Shown here: in pieces, positions 20,301 through 29,514 of the stretch | Numbering within the stretch: position 1 is the first letter of the stretch | How the letters are laid out: the number at the start of each line of letters is the position of its first letter | Source: Pirellulaceae bacterium | GTDB lineage: Bacteria > Planctomycetota > Planctomycetia > Pirellulales > Pirellulaceae | DNA: 64,000 bases | NCBI GenBank assembly: GCA_026004795.1 | Contig: BPJV01000009.1 | Span: forward strand, 124,001 to 188,000 | Reading direction: 5' to 3' | Translations under genes and position numbers: made by a program | The notes under the pieces: model-generated | Database searches by the model: none | Told to the model about the DNA's origin: nothing | The model's input: only the letters and a program-made list of their open reading frames with translations

Positions 20301-21333
20301 AATACTGCGACCGGTTGTGTTCGCGGAGAAAGACTTCTCTGATGTAGTGGATCACATCATATTTCTGCTGCGGCACCATCCACGGTTGAGGCAGCATCAA
20401 GCCGCCGCCGCGCGTAAGCGTCTGGTACATCGAGTACGGATCCGCACCGTACTTGAACTTTCCTTCCGCAAAGCGCAAGGCGGTATCCAACGAGCCTCGC
20501 TGGGTCAATGTCCCATGGCAATTGATGCACAAGCTGTGGTAAATCTTTTCGCCTCGCTGCCGCGCCTCCGGGCCCCAATCGCGGATGAATCCCGCATGGT
20601 CGATGTCGGCCTCGTAGGACGGCAACTCAATGGCAAGTTGCGCCGACGTGGGTTGCAACTCTCGCGCCCGTTTCGCACCTCCATCGCGGATTTCAACCAA
20701 GTATTTGATAAGGTCATAAAACTCCTGCCTGGTGCTCAGGGAACGAACGAGCCCGTCCGGCATCACCGACTTATCGGAATACCGCAAGTCGACGATCTCT
20801 TCACGGTCGATCGTTTGCTCCTCCTGCGTATCCAATGTCCGTAACACTAGGATTGAAGCGGTAGCAGGAGTTTGCAATATGCCGCGCCATATCTGACCAT
20901 CTGCGGTGAGTACCTGAACCGTGCGATAGCGTTCCTCGATTCGCGCGGAGGGATCGAGAAGGGACTGTACCAGTTGCTGGGGAGTCTCCTGAGGACGCGG
21001 GGCAGCCAGATTGGGGCCGATCGATTCCAATCCGGTATCGGTGACCGCATGACACTTTCCGCATCCCAACAGGGCGCCATGAAAAAGGATGGCACCGCGC
21101 GCCGCATTTCCCTGCACCAGACTCCGATCATAGAGCTCGTCCGCTGATTGCGAGCGGAGTTCAGCTTCCAACGCCGTGCCACCGCGTGGAGGGATCTGTT
21201 GCGCGTCGATCGGGGAAGCCCCTGTCGCCCAAGCGATAGCCCCCCAACAAAACACGAGTCGCCACCAGGAGCAGCCTATCCTCGGCCAGTTGAACATCGC
21301 GCCGTACGTGAGGCGGATAACGGACCAACTCAT
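17344..21333 (-). CDS. PVC-type multi-domain di-heme cytochrome c / LamG / beta-propeller protein
   Basis: About 1,329 residues from the ATG at 21333, which has AAGGA ten bases upstream. An in-frame ATG at 21414 overlaps the previous stop (ATGA) but would put 27 odd residues before the signal peptide. Two heme-c sites are visible: CGKCH (residues 91-95) and CINCH (about 269-273). Around the first lies the planctomycete haem-binding region with GQIWRGILQ and DLRYSDKSVMPDGL. A LamG/concanavalin-like domain follows at about 600-730, then a six-bladed propeller of the PVC membrane-bound dehydrogenase type (about 930-1240, e.g. NGDGEADFYRCI, ANGVCLNADGTF). It probably oxidises a sugar-type substrate outside the cytoplasm; the substrate is unknown. 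The PQQ-like propeller gene directly upstream is likely its partner. Confidence 0.85.
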   Translation of the reverse strand: MSWSVIRLTYGAMFNWPRIGCSWWRLVFCWGAIAWATGASPIDAQQIPPRGGTALEAELRSQSADELYDRSLVQGNAARGAILFHGALLGCGKCHAVTDTGLESIGPNLAAPRPQETPQQLVQSLLDPSARIEERYRTVQVLTADGQIWRGILQTPATASILVLRTLDTQEEQTIDREEIVDLRYSDKSVMPDGLVRSLSTRQEFYDLIKYLVEIRDGGAKRARELQPTSAQLAIELPSYEADIDHAGFIRDWGPEARQRGEKIYHSLCINCHGTLTQRGSLDTALRFAEGKFKYGADPYSMYQTLTRGGGLMLPQPWMVPQQKYDVIHYIREVFLREHNRSQYFEITDEYLASLPKGSQRGPAPQPYRPWAEADYGPRLVGTYEIGSEGHRNIAHKGIAVQLDEQPGGIAHGRAWAIFEHDTMRLAAVWVGTGFIDWHGIHFDGRHGTHPRIVGKVLLANPTAPGWGDPRTGKLEDEVRVVGRDGRRYGPLPRQWAQFEGWYQQGHDTILAYRVGQTPIRETYRWSDTADQSTPLDRGFFVRLLQLGKRPVPLRLVAATLEEKEGVWHVDRLRAASMKTGHPAAATGTALSFDGGRYYETSDTGTVDVYSGSFTIAAKVRVRGDGTIFARAPSEGAWAPGGQSLFVRGGRLCYDVGWVGVVQSDRRIDDGQWHRVAVRWDAAERQTTLWVDGRLVGSRKELHPPDLLEDACFRLGMTSPNFPATSLLQDGQMEWVRVYRSALPAAAMADPEHAADPCVAYWRATDADSQGVVEAISGALARLVLTGGASSGSLMIGVQGSEDVRWSVEGRKLVLELPAGEEPLHLAVWSARATTADQQATIDALASRPWCDRSLFDVEDLQDAAAVFAQTIVTAARLGTDQNGFAVDELTVPEVNPWRARFRAGGHDFFADGDRAAVCTWDGDVWIVSGLSQLEAAERTPQLVWRRFAFGLFQPLGLRIVDDAIYVTCRDQLLKLEDRNGDGEADFYRCINNDHQVTEHFHEFALGLQTDAEGNFYYAKSARHALPAVVPQHGTLLKVRRDGSQTEIVATGFRAANGVCLNADGTFVVTDQEGHWNPKNRINWVHRGGFYGNMFGYHDVTDPADDAMEQPLCWITNSFDRSPAELLWVDSPHWGPLHGSLLNLSYGYGRLYVVPHEQVAGQMQGGMCPLPIADFPTGIIRGRFAPFDGQLYVSGLSAWATSQMMKEGGFYRIRYTGRPVGLPVGLAAHRWGMEITFSEPLAADTPTDPRRFHIEAWDLQRTANYGSKHYNQREWSVDRVELSDDRRVLRLVVPQIAPTWGMEIRLPVKLASGVQVERVIHNTIHRLQP

Positions 21334-21410
21334 AGAACAACAATCCTTAGGTGTAGTGCATGGGGAAACAACCATCGGCTCCTTAGACGTGCGCGCACCT
21401 CGACGGCCGG

Positions 21411-22784
21411 TCATTTCTCCCCAATACGAAACAGATGCTTTTCTGATCGGATGATCAGATTCTCGTCCACAATGGCCGGACTGGCCATCAACCGCGGCTC
21501 CAGTTCATTGCGAGCCACCTCGACGTACTCCGGCCCGACCCCAACGACGATCACCTCTCCCTCGTGCGAGCAGAGGTAGAGATGATTGCCTACCAGCACG
21601 GGCGACGCGGAGTAATTACCACCGAGGCGCTGCTGCCAACGAATCTCTCCGGTTTGTGCATCCAATTGCGAAAGAATGCCGCGGTCGGACACGACGTAAA
21701 TCCAGGGACCGATCGGCAGGGGAGACGGTTTCGTGGGAGCGCCGCGAGATTGCCGCCACACTTCCTCATGTTCGGATACCACACCGTCGTCTCCCCAGCG
21801 CACCGCGACCAACTCTGGACGCATGAAGCCAGTAGAGAAAACGAGCAGATCGCCGGCCTGAATGGCCATGGGGCTTACGGAAAAGCCGTCGCCATGGTCA
21901 AATCGCCACAATTCCTGGCCGGTGCTCGGATCGTAGCCGCACAACCATTGGGCCGTGGGTATGACCACCTGATACTCTCCCTGCCACCGCAGGACCAATG
22001 GTGTCGAATAAGCCTTGCGGAACTCGACGTTCGACGCCCGTTTGGGAGGTCGTGGCGTCCGCCAACGCTCTTGGCCCGTCTGCTTGTCCAGTCCCACCAC
22101 AAACTGCTGGTCAATACCGTCGCATACGAGAATCAACGTATCTTCCACCACGACGGGCGAACTGCCCGGGCCGACGCTGTAGTCGACATCATATTGGCGA
22201 TGCCAAACCTGCTCACCAGTCTCCGCATCCAGACACCAGGTGCCATAATTCCCGAAATCGCAATAGACGCGATCTTCATCGACAACGGGAGTGGGCGAAG
22301 CGTAGGAATTGAGAGGATTGATGGGATCCGGATCCGTCTCCGCACCCAGCGTGATCGAGTGCACGATCTGCCCCGATTGGAAATCGACGCAGACGGCCTT
22401 GAAAGTAACCTCGCCAGCCAATTCCTTCGGTCCCCCCGCCTGATTACCTGCCAATCGCGCTTGCTTCTCCTCCTCGCTGGCTGGACTGGCGATCGCCGTG
22501 GTCAACCAGATGCGTCGACCGTCGCTGACCGGTGACGACCAACCCGTTCCCTCGATGGGCGTTTTCCAAACAATGCCCTGATGCAAGCTGAAATGCACGG
22601 GTGCCTGATGGTCCGTGGCAATCCCCTGACCGGTAGGGCCACGAAAACGCGTCCATCCCTCGGCCGCTACCACGCGATGAGCGCCATAGTTGCCGAGATG
22701 CCCTGCCATCGAGAGCAGAACGGCAAACGGAATGGAGATGCCTACCGAGGCGGAAAAAAACGGACTCCAAGGTCTAACTACCAT
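21411..22784 (-). CDS. PQQ-type beta-propeller repeat protein (BamB-like fold)
   Basis: A 457-residue protein with an N-terminal hydrophobic export segment (about 8-30). Several propeller blades with the YCLDAETGEQVWH-type motif are visible: GTWCLDAETGEQVWHRQYD, VGLDKQTGQERWRT, CGYDPSTGQELWRFD, SQLDAQTGEIRWQQ and YLCSHEGEVIVV. This is the PQQ-like repeat pattern shared by BamB and quinoprotein dehydrogenases. Catalytic PQQ-binding residues cannot be judged by eye, so it may be structural or substrate-binding. Its stop codon overlaps a possible ATG of the cytochrome/propeller gene downstream, so the two form a transcription unit of extracytoplasmic oxidative function. Confidence 0.85.
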   Translation of the reverse strand: MVVRPWSPFFSASVGISIPFAVLLSMAGHLGNYGAHRVVAAEGWTRFRGPTGQGIATDHQAPVHFSLHQGIVWKTPIEGTGWSSPVSDGRRIWLTTAIASPASEEEKQARLAGNQAGGPKELAGEVTFKAVCVDFQSGQIVHSITLGAETDPDPINPLNSYASPTPVVDEDRVYCDFGNYGTWCLDAETGEQVWHRQYDVDYSVGPGSSPVVVEDTLILVCDGIDQQFVVGLDKQTGQERWRTPRPPKRASNVEFRKAYSTPLVLRWQGEYQVVIPTAQWLCGYDPSTGQELWRFDHGDGFSVSPMAIQAGDLLVFSTGFMRPELVAVRWGDDGVVSEHEEVWRQSRGAPTKPSPLPIGPWIYVVSDRGILSQLDAQTGEIRWQQRLGGNYSASPVLVGNHLYLCSHEGEVIVVGVGPEYVEVARNELEPRLMASPAIVDENLIIRSEKHLFRIGEK

Positions 22785-23144
22785 GGTTCACTACCTTTAA
22801 AAAAAAACGGCTGACTTACCAAAATGGAATTGCTGCAGGCAACTGATTGTTCATCCAGACGAACGATTGGGAAGGAACCGACAACACCTGGCTTGGTCCC
22901 AGAACGCATCTCCTGCCGGTGTCGAGCCGGCGCTAGCCTACCGTGTGCCACCACATCGGACGCCACCGCGTTCCGGCGAATCCTATCGCAAAAATGTCGC
23001 CAGCTCATCCGTGTGGGGTCGAGGCGCTGGGTAAACCGTAGGGAGGACACATCTAAGTTCGGTGGGAGCCTAGTAGGATGGGGGATGCAGGCAAACGCTG
23101 CAAGAGGCTTCTTCCCATGCCGGTCATCTACGGACCGCCATGCT
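22785..23144. other. Spacer without recognised gene
   Basis: 360 bp between two minus-strand genes. A nine-base A run lies at 22799-22807 close to the downstream gene's start. I see no RNA gene or repeat; a promoter for the PQQ-propeller gene is expected here. Confidence 0.35.
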
Positions 23145-24371
23145 TCATCGCGACTTCGTGCCGTCGGCTCGAGGCGTCCATACGAAGCCGACCGTTTTGA
23201 CAATCTCTTGAGGTTTCCCCGATTCCGGATCCACTGCCTGGGAATCGGGAAGGGAAACATCGGCCAGGCCTCCGATTTGCCCACGATCGTTGATGGCGTA
23301 CGCGGCACTGAATATCGATTCGTCCGGCAACGGCAGCTGCTCGATGGACTCTCCTCGCAGGAGAAACGCGCGCGGACCGCTGTCGAGATTGCCCGGGTTG
23401 TCACTAAAACCAACGATCCACCCAGACGCGTTGATGCCTCGGGCTTCCCCTGAGCGATCCCCGGGCAGAAAGCCGAGTTCGATTACCTGACCATCGGCGT
23501 CGATGCGACAGGGGACGCGGGCCGTTGGTTGTGCCAGATCGCCAACCATTACTCCGGCGTTGTTGATGTCATGTAAACGCATTTGCAATGGACTGAGCTG
23601 CGTGCGTCGCCAGCCGGAATCGGTGGCTTTCCAGACGTACAAAGAACTATCGATCCTACCCTCTCCCAAGAACCGTTCGGTCACACAGGCTGCCACTTGC
23701 GACCCATTGGGGCTGATCACGGCTCGTCCGGTCATCAGATAAGGATTGTAATCGAAAACTGCTTCCAGCACGGTAACTTCCCACCGCTGTACCTGGTCGT
23801 TCCAATCCCAGACGCAGGGACGCAACCGTGCTGGGTTGGCTCCCGTGGTGTAGCCGCACACGCGAGCTCCGTCCGCAGTGATGTCGAAAGCATGACTAGC
23901 CGTATCTCCGCGGGCAGGACTCAACCTCATTGGAGTCTCGCTCTGTGGATCCCATACGAACCCTACGAGGCTCCCCTGTGGGTGTCCCATTTTCCGACTG
24001 GCGAAACCTACCACCAGGCCGCTATCGCTGATCGCTTCCGCCACGATGTTGGTAAAGCCCTCAAGAAGCGGAACATCACGAGTTCGTTTGCCATCGCTGT
24101 ACCACGATTTCTGAGACAGGATGGTTCCGTCTTCGTTGGCGGCTTCGCGGATGCCAATCACATGTCCCTGATTGTTGATGGCAGTGACACAACTGTAGCT
24201 GTCGGAGTTGTCGAACAGTTGCAAACTGAATTCCTCTCCTTCCCAACTGCGGGTAAGGGGAGGGGAGGGGGATTGGGCACAGGCCGGCCATGAACAGGCC
24301 ACGACCATGCCCAGCAGCACCAAACGGCAATCAACCCAAGGGATTCGTTTCATGGATGGAGGAGGCCACAT
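23145..24371 (-). CDS. Exported HAF-repeat protein
   Basis: A 408-residue protein with a signal peptide (hydrophobic residues about 12-30, ending near WPACAQS). The body has repeated HAF-type units of the form [A/G/D]-I-N-x-x-G-x-[V/I]-x-G: AINNQGHVIGIREA, AISDSGLVVGFASR, DITADGARVCGYTTG, DINNAGVMVGDL, GINASGWIVGFSD and AINDRGQIGGLADV. Such repeats build beta-propeller-like extracellular proteins whose function is generally unknown. It is transcribed away from the GT9 gene and has no obvious operon partner. Confidence 0.8.
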   Translation of the reverse strand: MWPPPSMKRIPWVDCRLVLLGMVVACSWPACAQSPSPPLTRSWEGEEFSLQLFDNSDSYSCVTAINNQGHVIGIREAANEDGTILSQKSWYSDGKRTRDVPLLEGFTNIVAEAISDSGLVVGFASRKMGHPQGSLVGFVWDPQSETPMRLSPARGDTASHAFDITADGARVCGYTTGANPARLRPCVWDWNDQVQRWEVTVLEAVFDYNPYLMTGRAVISPNGSQVAACVTERFLGEGRIDSSLYVWKATDSGWRRTQLSPLQMRLHDINNAGVMVGDLAQPTARVPCRIDADGQVIELGFLPGDRSGEARGINASGWIVGFSDNPGNLDSGPRAFLLRGESIEQLPLPDESIFSAAYAINDRGQIGGLADVSLPDSQAVDPESGKPQEIVKTVGFVWTPRADGTKSR

Positions 24372-24573
24372 GGTTGTCGGTGGTCGAGTTCACTGGGTTG
24401 CACGCGTCCCAGGCACAAGCTCGCTCTATTGTACACACTGGGGATTCCTATTGAGCCGGCATCGCGTCGTTCAGTACTGTAGCGTGGTATTTTTATGGCT
24501 CGGGGCCCACTGGCCGGCAGGGTGCCGCCATCCTGGCTGCTGGAGCTTAGGTTGTTGGCTGCCCTCCACGATC

Positions 24574-25686
24574 ATGCCCACATTTCTCCAACTCTCGCAC
24601 GGTCCTTCCATGGGTCTCTACTGGAAACACCAACTTGGCCACCTGGTTCCCAATCGCGTGCTGATCGTGCGGTTGAGTGCCATTGGTGACTGCGTTTTGA
24701 CCTTGCCCTTGGCGGTGGAGGTCAAGAAGCTGTGGCCGCAATGCCATCTTACTTGGGCGGTAAGCTGTGGCGCGCGGCAAATCCTCGCTGAGCACGAGTC
24801 GGTCGACGAGGTGTTGGAGATCCCTCGCCGCTGGCTGAAGTCGACCGAGGCTTGGTTGGACGTGCGCCGCCAGTTGCGTTCTCGACGCTTCGATCTTGTC
24901 CTGGACCCGCAGGGGCTGACCAAAAGCGCCCTGATCGCATGGCTGACGAGAGCCCAGGTACGTCTTGGTTTCAATCGAACGCAAGCGCGGGAAATCGCTC
25001 CGTTCCTGTATACCCACCGCGTGGCACGAACCAAACGGCATATGGTGGACACCTTCCTGGAATTGCTCCGGCCATGGCAAGAGTTGCCTAACGGCGGTGG
25101 TGAGTTCCGTATGCCAGTGTTCCCTGAAGCTGCGGCGGCCGTCGAACAATGGCTCCACCAGCAGCGATTGGGAGACCGCTGGGTGGCGCTGAACCCCGGC
25201 GCCGGATGGCCTACCAAGCAGTGGCCGCCGGAACGTTTCGGAATACTGGCGCGAGAGCTGTATCGATTGCAACGCATCCGATCGGTCGTTTTCTGGGGAA
25301 CCGAGGACGAGCGGCTGTTGGCCCAAATCGCCGTCGAGGAAAGTGAAGGGGCTGCCCGACTAGCCCCCGATTGCTGCCTCCTCGAACTGACCGAATTCCT
25401 GCGACGCAGCACGCTGATGGTATGCGGCGACACCGGCCCGCTTCATTTAGCCAGCGCCGTAGGAGCGCCAGCGGTCAGCCTGCACGGCCCGACTTGGAGC
25501 GATGAAGTAGGCCCGTACGGCAACCTGCACTACGCCATCCAGAGTAACGTTCCCGTTCCTTCGCGGCGATTCAAACGCCGCGGCCCCCCGTACTCGATGC
25601 TGGCTATTGAACTGAGCGAAGTGCTGCAGGGTTGCCTCCAGGTGCTTGAACAACGACCTGCATCCTCAATCGCCCCGGCCGCTTAA
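24574..25686 (+). CDS. Glycosyltransferase family 9 (LPS heptosyltransferase-like)
   Basis: About 370 residues from the ATG at 24574; the ATG at 24610 is equally possible, and neither has a clear ribosome site. The frame extends upstream to 24208, but that part overlaps the divergent neighbour and looks non-coding. GT9 hallmarks are present: the N-terminal RVLIVRLSAIGDCVLTLPLA, the central NPGAGWPTKQWPPERF and the C-terminal nucleotide-sugar site MVCGDTGPLHLASAVGAP. Family members transfer heptose or related sugars in lipopolysaccharide or other surface glycans on the cytoplasmic side of the inner membrane. Donor and acceptor cannot be told from sequence. Confidence 0.88.
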   Translation: MPTFLQLSHGPSMGLYWKHQLGHLVPNRVLIVRLSAIGDCVLTLPLAVEVKKLWPQCHLTWAVSCGARQILAEHESVDEVLEIPRRWLKSTEAWLDVRRQLRSRRFDLVLDPQGLTKSALIAWLTRAQVRLGFNRTQAREIAPFLYTHRVARTKRHMVDTFLELLRPWQELPNGGGEFRMPVFPEAAAAVEQWLHQQRLGDRWVALNPGAGWPTKQWPPERFGILARELYRLQRIRSVVFWGTEDERLLAQIAVEESEGAARLAPDCCLLELTEFLRRSTLMVCGDTGPLHLASAVGAPAVSLHGPTWSDEVGPYGNLHYAIQSNVPVPSRRFKRRGPPYSMLAIELSEVLQGCLQVLEQRPASSIAPAA

Positions 25687-25712
25687 TCGTTCGCTTCTTC
25701 TTCGCCGTCCCC

Positions 25713-26726
25713 TCAGGGCAGGAACGAGTTTAACATGTTGACGTAATTAAGCGCCATGCGCAGGATCATGAAAGCGATCAACATCAGAATGGAGAGCCAG
25801 ATTGCCAAGCTGGCCACCGTGGCGATGGTGCTCATCGCTGCTGCCGCTCGCCGTTGGTATTCTTTGGCCAGATGATCGAGCGATTCGGTCTCCGTCCCAC
25901 TCAACTCGCTGACTTGTACGGCCTCAATGAATTCCTCAGGCATCACTCCCGATGCGGCGAATGCCTCTGCAAAACTCTTGCCCTCACGCACTGCCTCCAT
26001 GGCTCTACCGGCACCGCGAATAAAGTAATGATTCCCCGTGGCAAGAAACGACTCGCCGATGGCCGTGCGCGCGTCGACTCCGGCATTGAGCAAGATCGAC
26101 AGCGTCATACTCAGGCGGGATAACGCCAGCGTAACGAAGGCGGTGCCCAGCACCGGAATCCGTTGCACCAACGGCACCAGGACGCGATGGCAACCCAACC
26201 AATTCTTCCAAATCCCATAGATCACGAGGGCTACCAGACCGGCGACCGTGCCGACGACCATGCAGTAGGAAAGGAAGCCTTCGACACCGCGCAGTCCCAA
26301 CCCCGACGCGTCGTAGGTCGACGTCGGTGACAGGATACCTTGGAGGAGAATGACCAAGCCGATGATACCCACGGCCAGCACCAGCTGAATCAAGGGCCAG
26401 CGAACTTGGCTAAAGAACTGACTGCGAGTCTCGCGTAGCTGGTGGTAGTAATCGGCCATGTAGAGGAAGACCGCCTCCAACCGCCCTCCCATCTCGGCAG
26501 CATCCACCAACTGCACCAGCAACCGCGGGAAATAGCCCGCCTGAGCGGCCAAAGCTTGGCTCAGAGTATGTCCCCCGCGCACCAGTTCGATAACTTGGCC
26601 AATGGCCCGCCGATGTCGCCCATCACCGACTCGTGTCTCCGCCTCCAACGCTTTCAACAGGTCAACACCTGCACGCAGGGCAATCCCCATCCGGCGACAA
26701 AAATTCTCGGCGGTTTTCAGATTCAT
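25713..26726 (-). CDS. Type II secretion / type IV pilus inner-membrane protein (GspF/PilC-like)
   Basis: A 337-residue protein with the duplicated T2SSF domain plan. The first cytoplasmic helical domain (about 1-110) contains GGHTLSQALAAQAGYFPRLL. A TM pair lies near 110-180, a second helical domain (about 205-305) has VREGKSFAEAFAASGVMPEE, and a last TM sits near 305-330. GspF/PilC proteins form the platform that couples the cytoplasmic ATPase to pseudopilus assembly. No other gsp/pil gene is adjacent, which is common in planctomycetes, so it probably works with components encoded elsewhere. Confidence 0.88.
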   Translation of the reverse strand: MNLKTAENFCRRMGIALRAGVDLLKALEAETRVGDGRHRRAIGQVIELVRGGHTLSQALAAQAGYFPRLLVQLVDAAEMGGRLEAVFLYMADYYHQLRETRSQFFSQVRWPLIQLVLAVGIIGLVILLQGILSPTSTYDASGLGLRGVEGFLSYCMVVGTVAGLVALVIYGIWKNWLGCHRVLVPLVQRIPVLGTAFVTLALSRLSMTLSILLNAGVDARTAIGESFLATGNHYFIRGAGRAMEAVREGKSFAEAFAASGVMPEEFIEAVQVSELSGTETESLDHLAKEYQRRAAAAMSTIATVASLAIWLSILMLIAFMILRMALNYVNMLNSFLP

Positions 26727-27090
26727 CGATGCCTCACGTTTTCAATCTGCTTCCATCAGCGCATGTACCGATGCAGCCATGGCTTCAGCCCTTCCAGCAC
26801 CCGCCATGCCAACCTCTACCAGATGCCGTTGCGTACGGAAGGGCAACGTTGGCGCGCAAGTTGCAATTCGAGTTTAGCAGCTTTGATAAACGCCTCGAAC
26901 CAGCGCCAGTTCGAAATTTGCAACCGCAGGGCAGTGGCGAAGGGGACAAATTGTCGTCACCGCTGCTCCGTGCCGCCGCCCGCAACCGTGCTGCACAAGC
27001 ACTTCCTACCTCGGCTCGATTCCGTGGCGCATGGGAGGCGTGATCAACCGTCGAGTTTCCAGTTGGTGTTTCACAAAAAGGAGGATAGCT
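26727..27090. other. Divergent intergenic region
   Basis: 364 bp separating the GspF-like gene (minus) from the PDZ-protein gene (plus); it must hold both promoters. No RNA gene or repeat was recognised. Confidence 0.35.
27078..27084 (+). promoter_or_regulatory. Strong Shine-Dalgarno site
   Basis: AAGGAGG lies six bases before the ATG at 27091. It fixes this start rather than the in-frame upstream codon at 27031 and places the signal peptide right at the N-terminus. Confidence 0.8.
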
Positions 27091-28017
27091 ATGGTACTCC
27101 ATCGTTTTTGGTCTGGGTTGCTTACGGTGATGTTGGTAGCCTCTGCCGCGACCATGGTGCGCGCTCAAGACGCTCCACCTGAGGATTCGGTAGCAGAGCA
27201 AGCCTACTTGGGCCTGGGCGTCGCCCCGGTACCTGAACCACTGGTGGCCCACATCCGGGAGATCGTCGGCGATGGTCGTGGCGTTCTGGTAGCCCAAGTG
27301 ATGAAGGACTCTCCTGCGGAAAAAGCTGGCGTGCGTACCTACGACGTCATCGTGCGCTACAATGACCAGGACGTCTACGCACCGGAACAATTGGTCAAGC
27401 TAGTGCGTCACGACCGTCCTGGCAACGAAGTCACTTTGGAATTGGTGCGCGGCGGTAAGCTGTTGGAGCTGAAAGCTCAATTGGCCGCGGTTCCCACGCG
27501 CCCAAGCGTGCGCGGCCAACTGGCGCAACGATTCCCACGGTGGCAACAATGGCCCGCCCCGTGGCAAGGCATCTTCCCCGAACGGATTCCGCAACGTCCA
27601 CGTGCGCCAGCACCCAATGGCGATGCGCGAAAACCTGCTCCGCCTCCCGCTGATGCGGACGCTTCCTCACCGGAAGGGACGACTCCAGACCGCGGCACCG
27701 CGCCTCAAGACGAGGGTCAACCAGGACGCACGCCTTGGAAAAAGTTTGAATCCATGACCGTGACCAAGCTGGGAGACGGTCGCTACAAAGTCGAAATCAA
27801 TTACGTCGATGCTGACGAAAAGCAGATCCATCGCGAGTACGTGGGCACCCGCGAAGAGATCAAGCAGGCGATCGACGCCGATAAAGAACTGCCTGACGAA
27901 GAACGACAACATCTGTTGCGAACGCTCGACATGCAGGAACGGCCAACCTTCTGGTTCTTCCCCGATCTGGAACTTTTTGAGCGAGAATTGTTCAACTGGC
28001 CGAACCTAGATTTTTGA
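27091..28017 (+). CDS. Exported PDZ-domain protein
   Basis: 308 residues from the ATG at 27091. A signal peptide spans about 1-25 (ending in ATMVRAQDA). A single PDZ domain covers about 38-125, with YLGLGVAPVPEP, GRGVLVAQVMKDSPAEKAGV and the end QDVYAPEQLVKLV...NEVTLELVRGG. A Pro/Ala-rich linker follows, then a C-terminal domain (about 210-305) with KKFESMTVTKLGDGRYKVEI, where a small beta sheet is likely. No protease domain is present, so it is a binding or scaffold protein in the envelope. The flotillin gene lies about 350 bp downstream on the same strand. Confidence 0.82.
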   Translation: MVLHRFWSGLLTVMLVASAATMVRAQDAPPEDSVAEQAYLGLGVAPVPEPLVAHIREIVGDGRGVLVAQVMKDSPAEKAGVRTYDVIVRYNDQDVYAPEQLVKLVRHDRPGNEVTLELVRGGKLLELKAQLAAVPTRPSVRGQLAQRFPRWQQWPAPWQGIFPERIPQRPRAPAPNGDARKPAPPPADADASSPEGTTPDRGTAPQDEGQPGRTPWKKFESMTVTKLGDGRYKVEINYVDADEKQIHREYVGTREEIKQAIDADKELPDEERQHLLRTLDMQERPTFWFFPDLELFERELFNWPNLDF

Positions 28018-28364
28018 CTCCTGAAGTGATTGCCGATCAAGCGTCCCATCACTCCAGAGATCGATCAATCGCCTCGACATCCGCTCGCCGATTTCCCGGT
28101 GAGGTGACCAGCCCCTCACAGGGAACCACGACGCGAGCGGATTCTTCTTTACTTGGCCATCTCCCACGGCGCAGCCACCTCCCATCGCTGTTGGCGGTCG
28201 GAATCGATGTCGATGGCCCCTCACCCGCTTGCTACCGACGGCGACCGCTGGTCGGCCATCGTATGCCGGCCCTTCTTCGAGCGACAACCGCCGCATCGAT
28301 TGCTTTCACCACCAACCCATTGATGGTACACTGCGGCAAGTAGAGAGAACGCAAACTGAGCACG
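28018..28364. other. Spacer without recognised gene
   Basis: 347 bp between two plus-strand genes. Frames here are short and not protein-like. No terminator with a T-run was seen after the PDZ gene. Confidence 0.3.
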
Positions 28365-29471
28365 ATGGCGTTTGCGATGAACGCACCACCCTTTGGAGTG
28401 ACGTCAGCGATGAACAACTGGGCAGTGATCGCGCAAGGCGAGGGCCTATCGGTGGTCTTGTTAGTCGTCGCCGTGGGCATTTTCATTCTCGTCATCGGAC
28501 TTCTCGCTTTCCTAGCCAATTTTTTCTGGCTGTGGATTCAGTCGAAAACGACTGGGGCAGGAATTGGCTTCCTCGATCTGATCGGTATGTGGCTACGTCG
28601 TGTCGACGCGCGAACCATCGTGCGTTCTAAAATCATGGCGGTGCAAGCCGGCCTAGGCGACGATGAGGTGACCAGCCAGGAATTGGAGGCGCACTACCTG
28701 GCACGAGGAAATGTCCCTCAGGTGATACGCGCTCTGATCGCCGCACGAAAGTCGGCCATCATCCGCTTGACCTTTCGCGAGGCGGCAGCGATCGATTTGG
28801 CCGGACGCGACGTTTTGGAAGCCGTCCAGACCAGCGTCTATCCCAAAGTCATCGATTGCCCGCCGCGCAATGCGGCTCGTCCCACCTTGGATGCCGTGGC
28901 CAAAGACGGTATTCAGTTGAAAGTCAAAGTACGGGTCACGGTGCGTGCCAACCTCGAACGGTTGATCGGCGGGGCCACAGAAGAAACGATCATTGCCCGC
29001 GTCGGCGAAGGAATCGTCAGCGCCATCGGTTCGGCGAGCGATCACAAGGCCGTCTTGGAGAATCCGGATCTGATCTCCAAAGCGGTTCTCGAAAAACAAC
29101 TCGATTCCAACACCGCCTTTCAAATCGTGTCGATCGATATTGCCGATATCGACGTTGGAGAAAATATCGGCGCGAGATTGCAAGCCGATCAGGCGGAGGC
29201 CGACATGCGCGTGGCTCGTGCTCGGGCCGAAAGCCGCCGTGCCGCCGCCGTAGCAGCCGAACAGGAGATGATTGCTAAGATCGAAGAAAGCCGTGCCCAG
29301 TTGGTCGAGGCCGAAGCCGAAATCCCCAAAGCAATCGCTGCGGCTCTACAGAGCGGCGGCCTAACGATCATGGATTATTATCGATTGAAAAACATCGACG
29401 CCGATACGCAAATGCGACGTAGCATCGCCGATGTCAGCGAACGCGACTCTACTCCCCGGGTCGCTTCCTAA
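28365..29471 (+). CDS. floA: Flotillin-like protein FloA
   Basis: A 368-residue protein (353 from the alternative ATG at 28410, which better matches the family length of about 330). One TM or membrane-hairpin segment is at about 30-60 ([20 protein letters not shown]). The body is strongly FloA-like: [67 protein letters not shown] (read as two adjoining pieces) and a C-terminal Ala/Glu-rich coiled coil with [20 protein letters not shown]. FloA organises functional membrane microdomains. No NfeD-type gene accompanies it here; a 167-residue unknown follows 43 bp downstream, a position comparable to yqfB in Bacillus. Confidence 0.93.
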   Translation: MAFAMNAPPFGVTSAMNNWAVIAQGEGLSVVLLVVAVGIFILVIGLLAFLANFFWLWIQSKTTGAGIGFLDLIGMWLRRVDARTIVRSKIMAVQAGLGDDEVTSQELEAHYLARGNVPQVIRALIAARKSAIIRLTFREAAAIDLAGRDVLEAVQTSVYPKVIDCPPRNAARPTLDAVAKDGIQLKVKVRVTVRANLERLIGGATEETIIARVGEGIVSAIGSASDHKAVLENPDLISKAVLEKQLDSNTAFQIVSIDIADIDVGENIGARLQADQAEADMRVARARAESRRAAAVAAEQEMIAKIEESRAQLVEAEAEIPKAIAAALQSGGLTIMDYYRLKNIDADTQMRRSIADVSERDSTPRVAS

Positions 29472-29514
29472 CATCATCAATGATCGAGTAGAGCGATGGA
29501 GGGAGATGTGATAG

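Noticed and set aside
24208-24573. Upstream extension of the GT9 gene
   Set aside because: Overlaps the divergent HAF-repeat gene and lacks GT9 features; the family starts with RVLIVRLSAIGD shortly after 24610.
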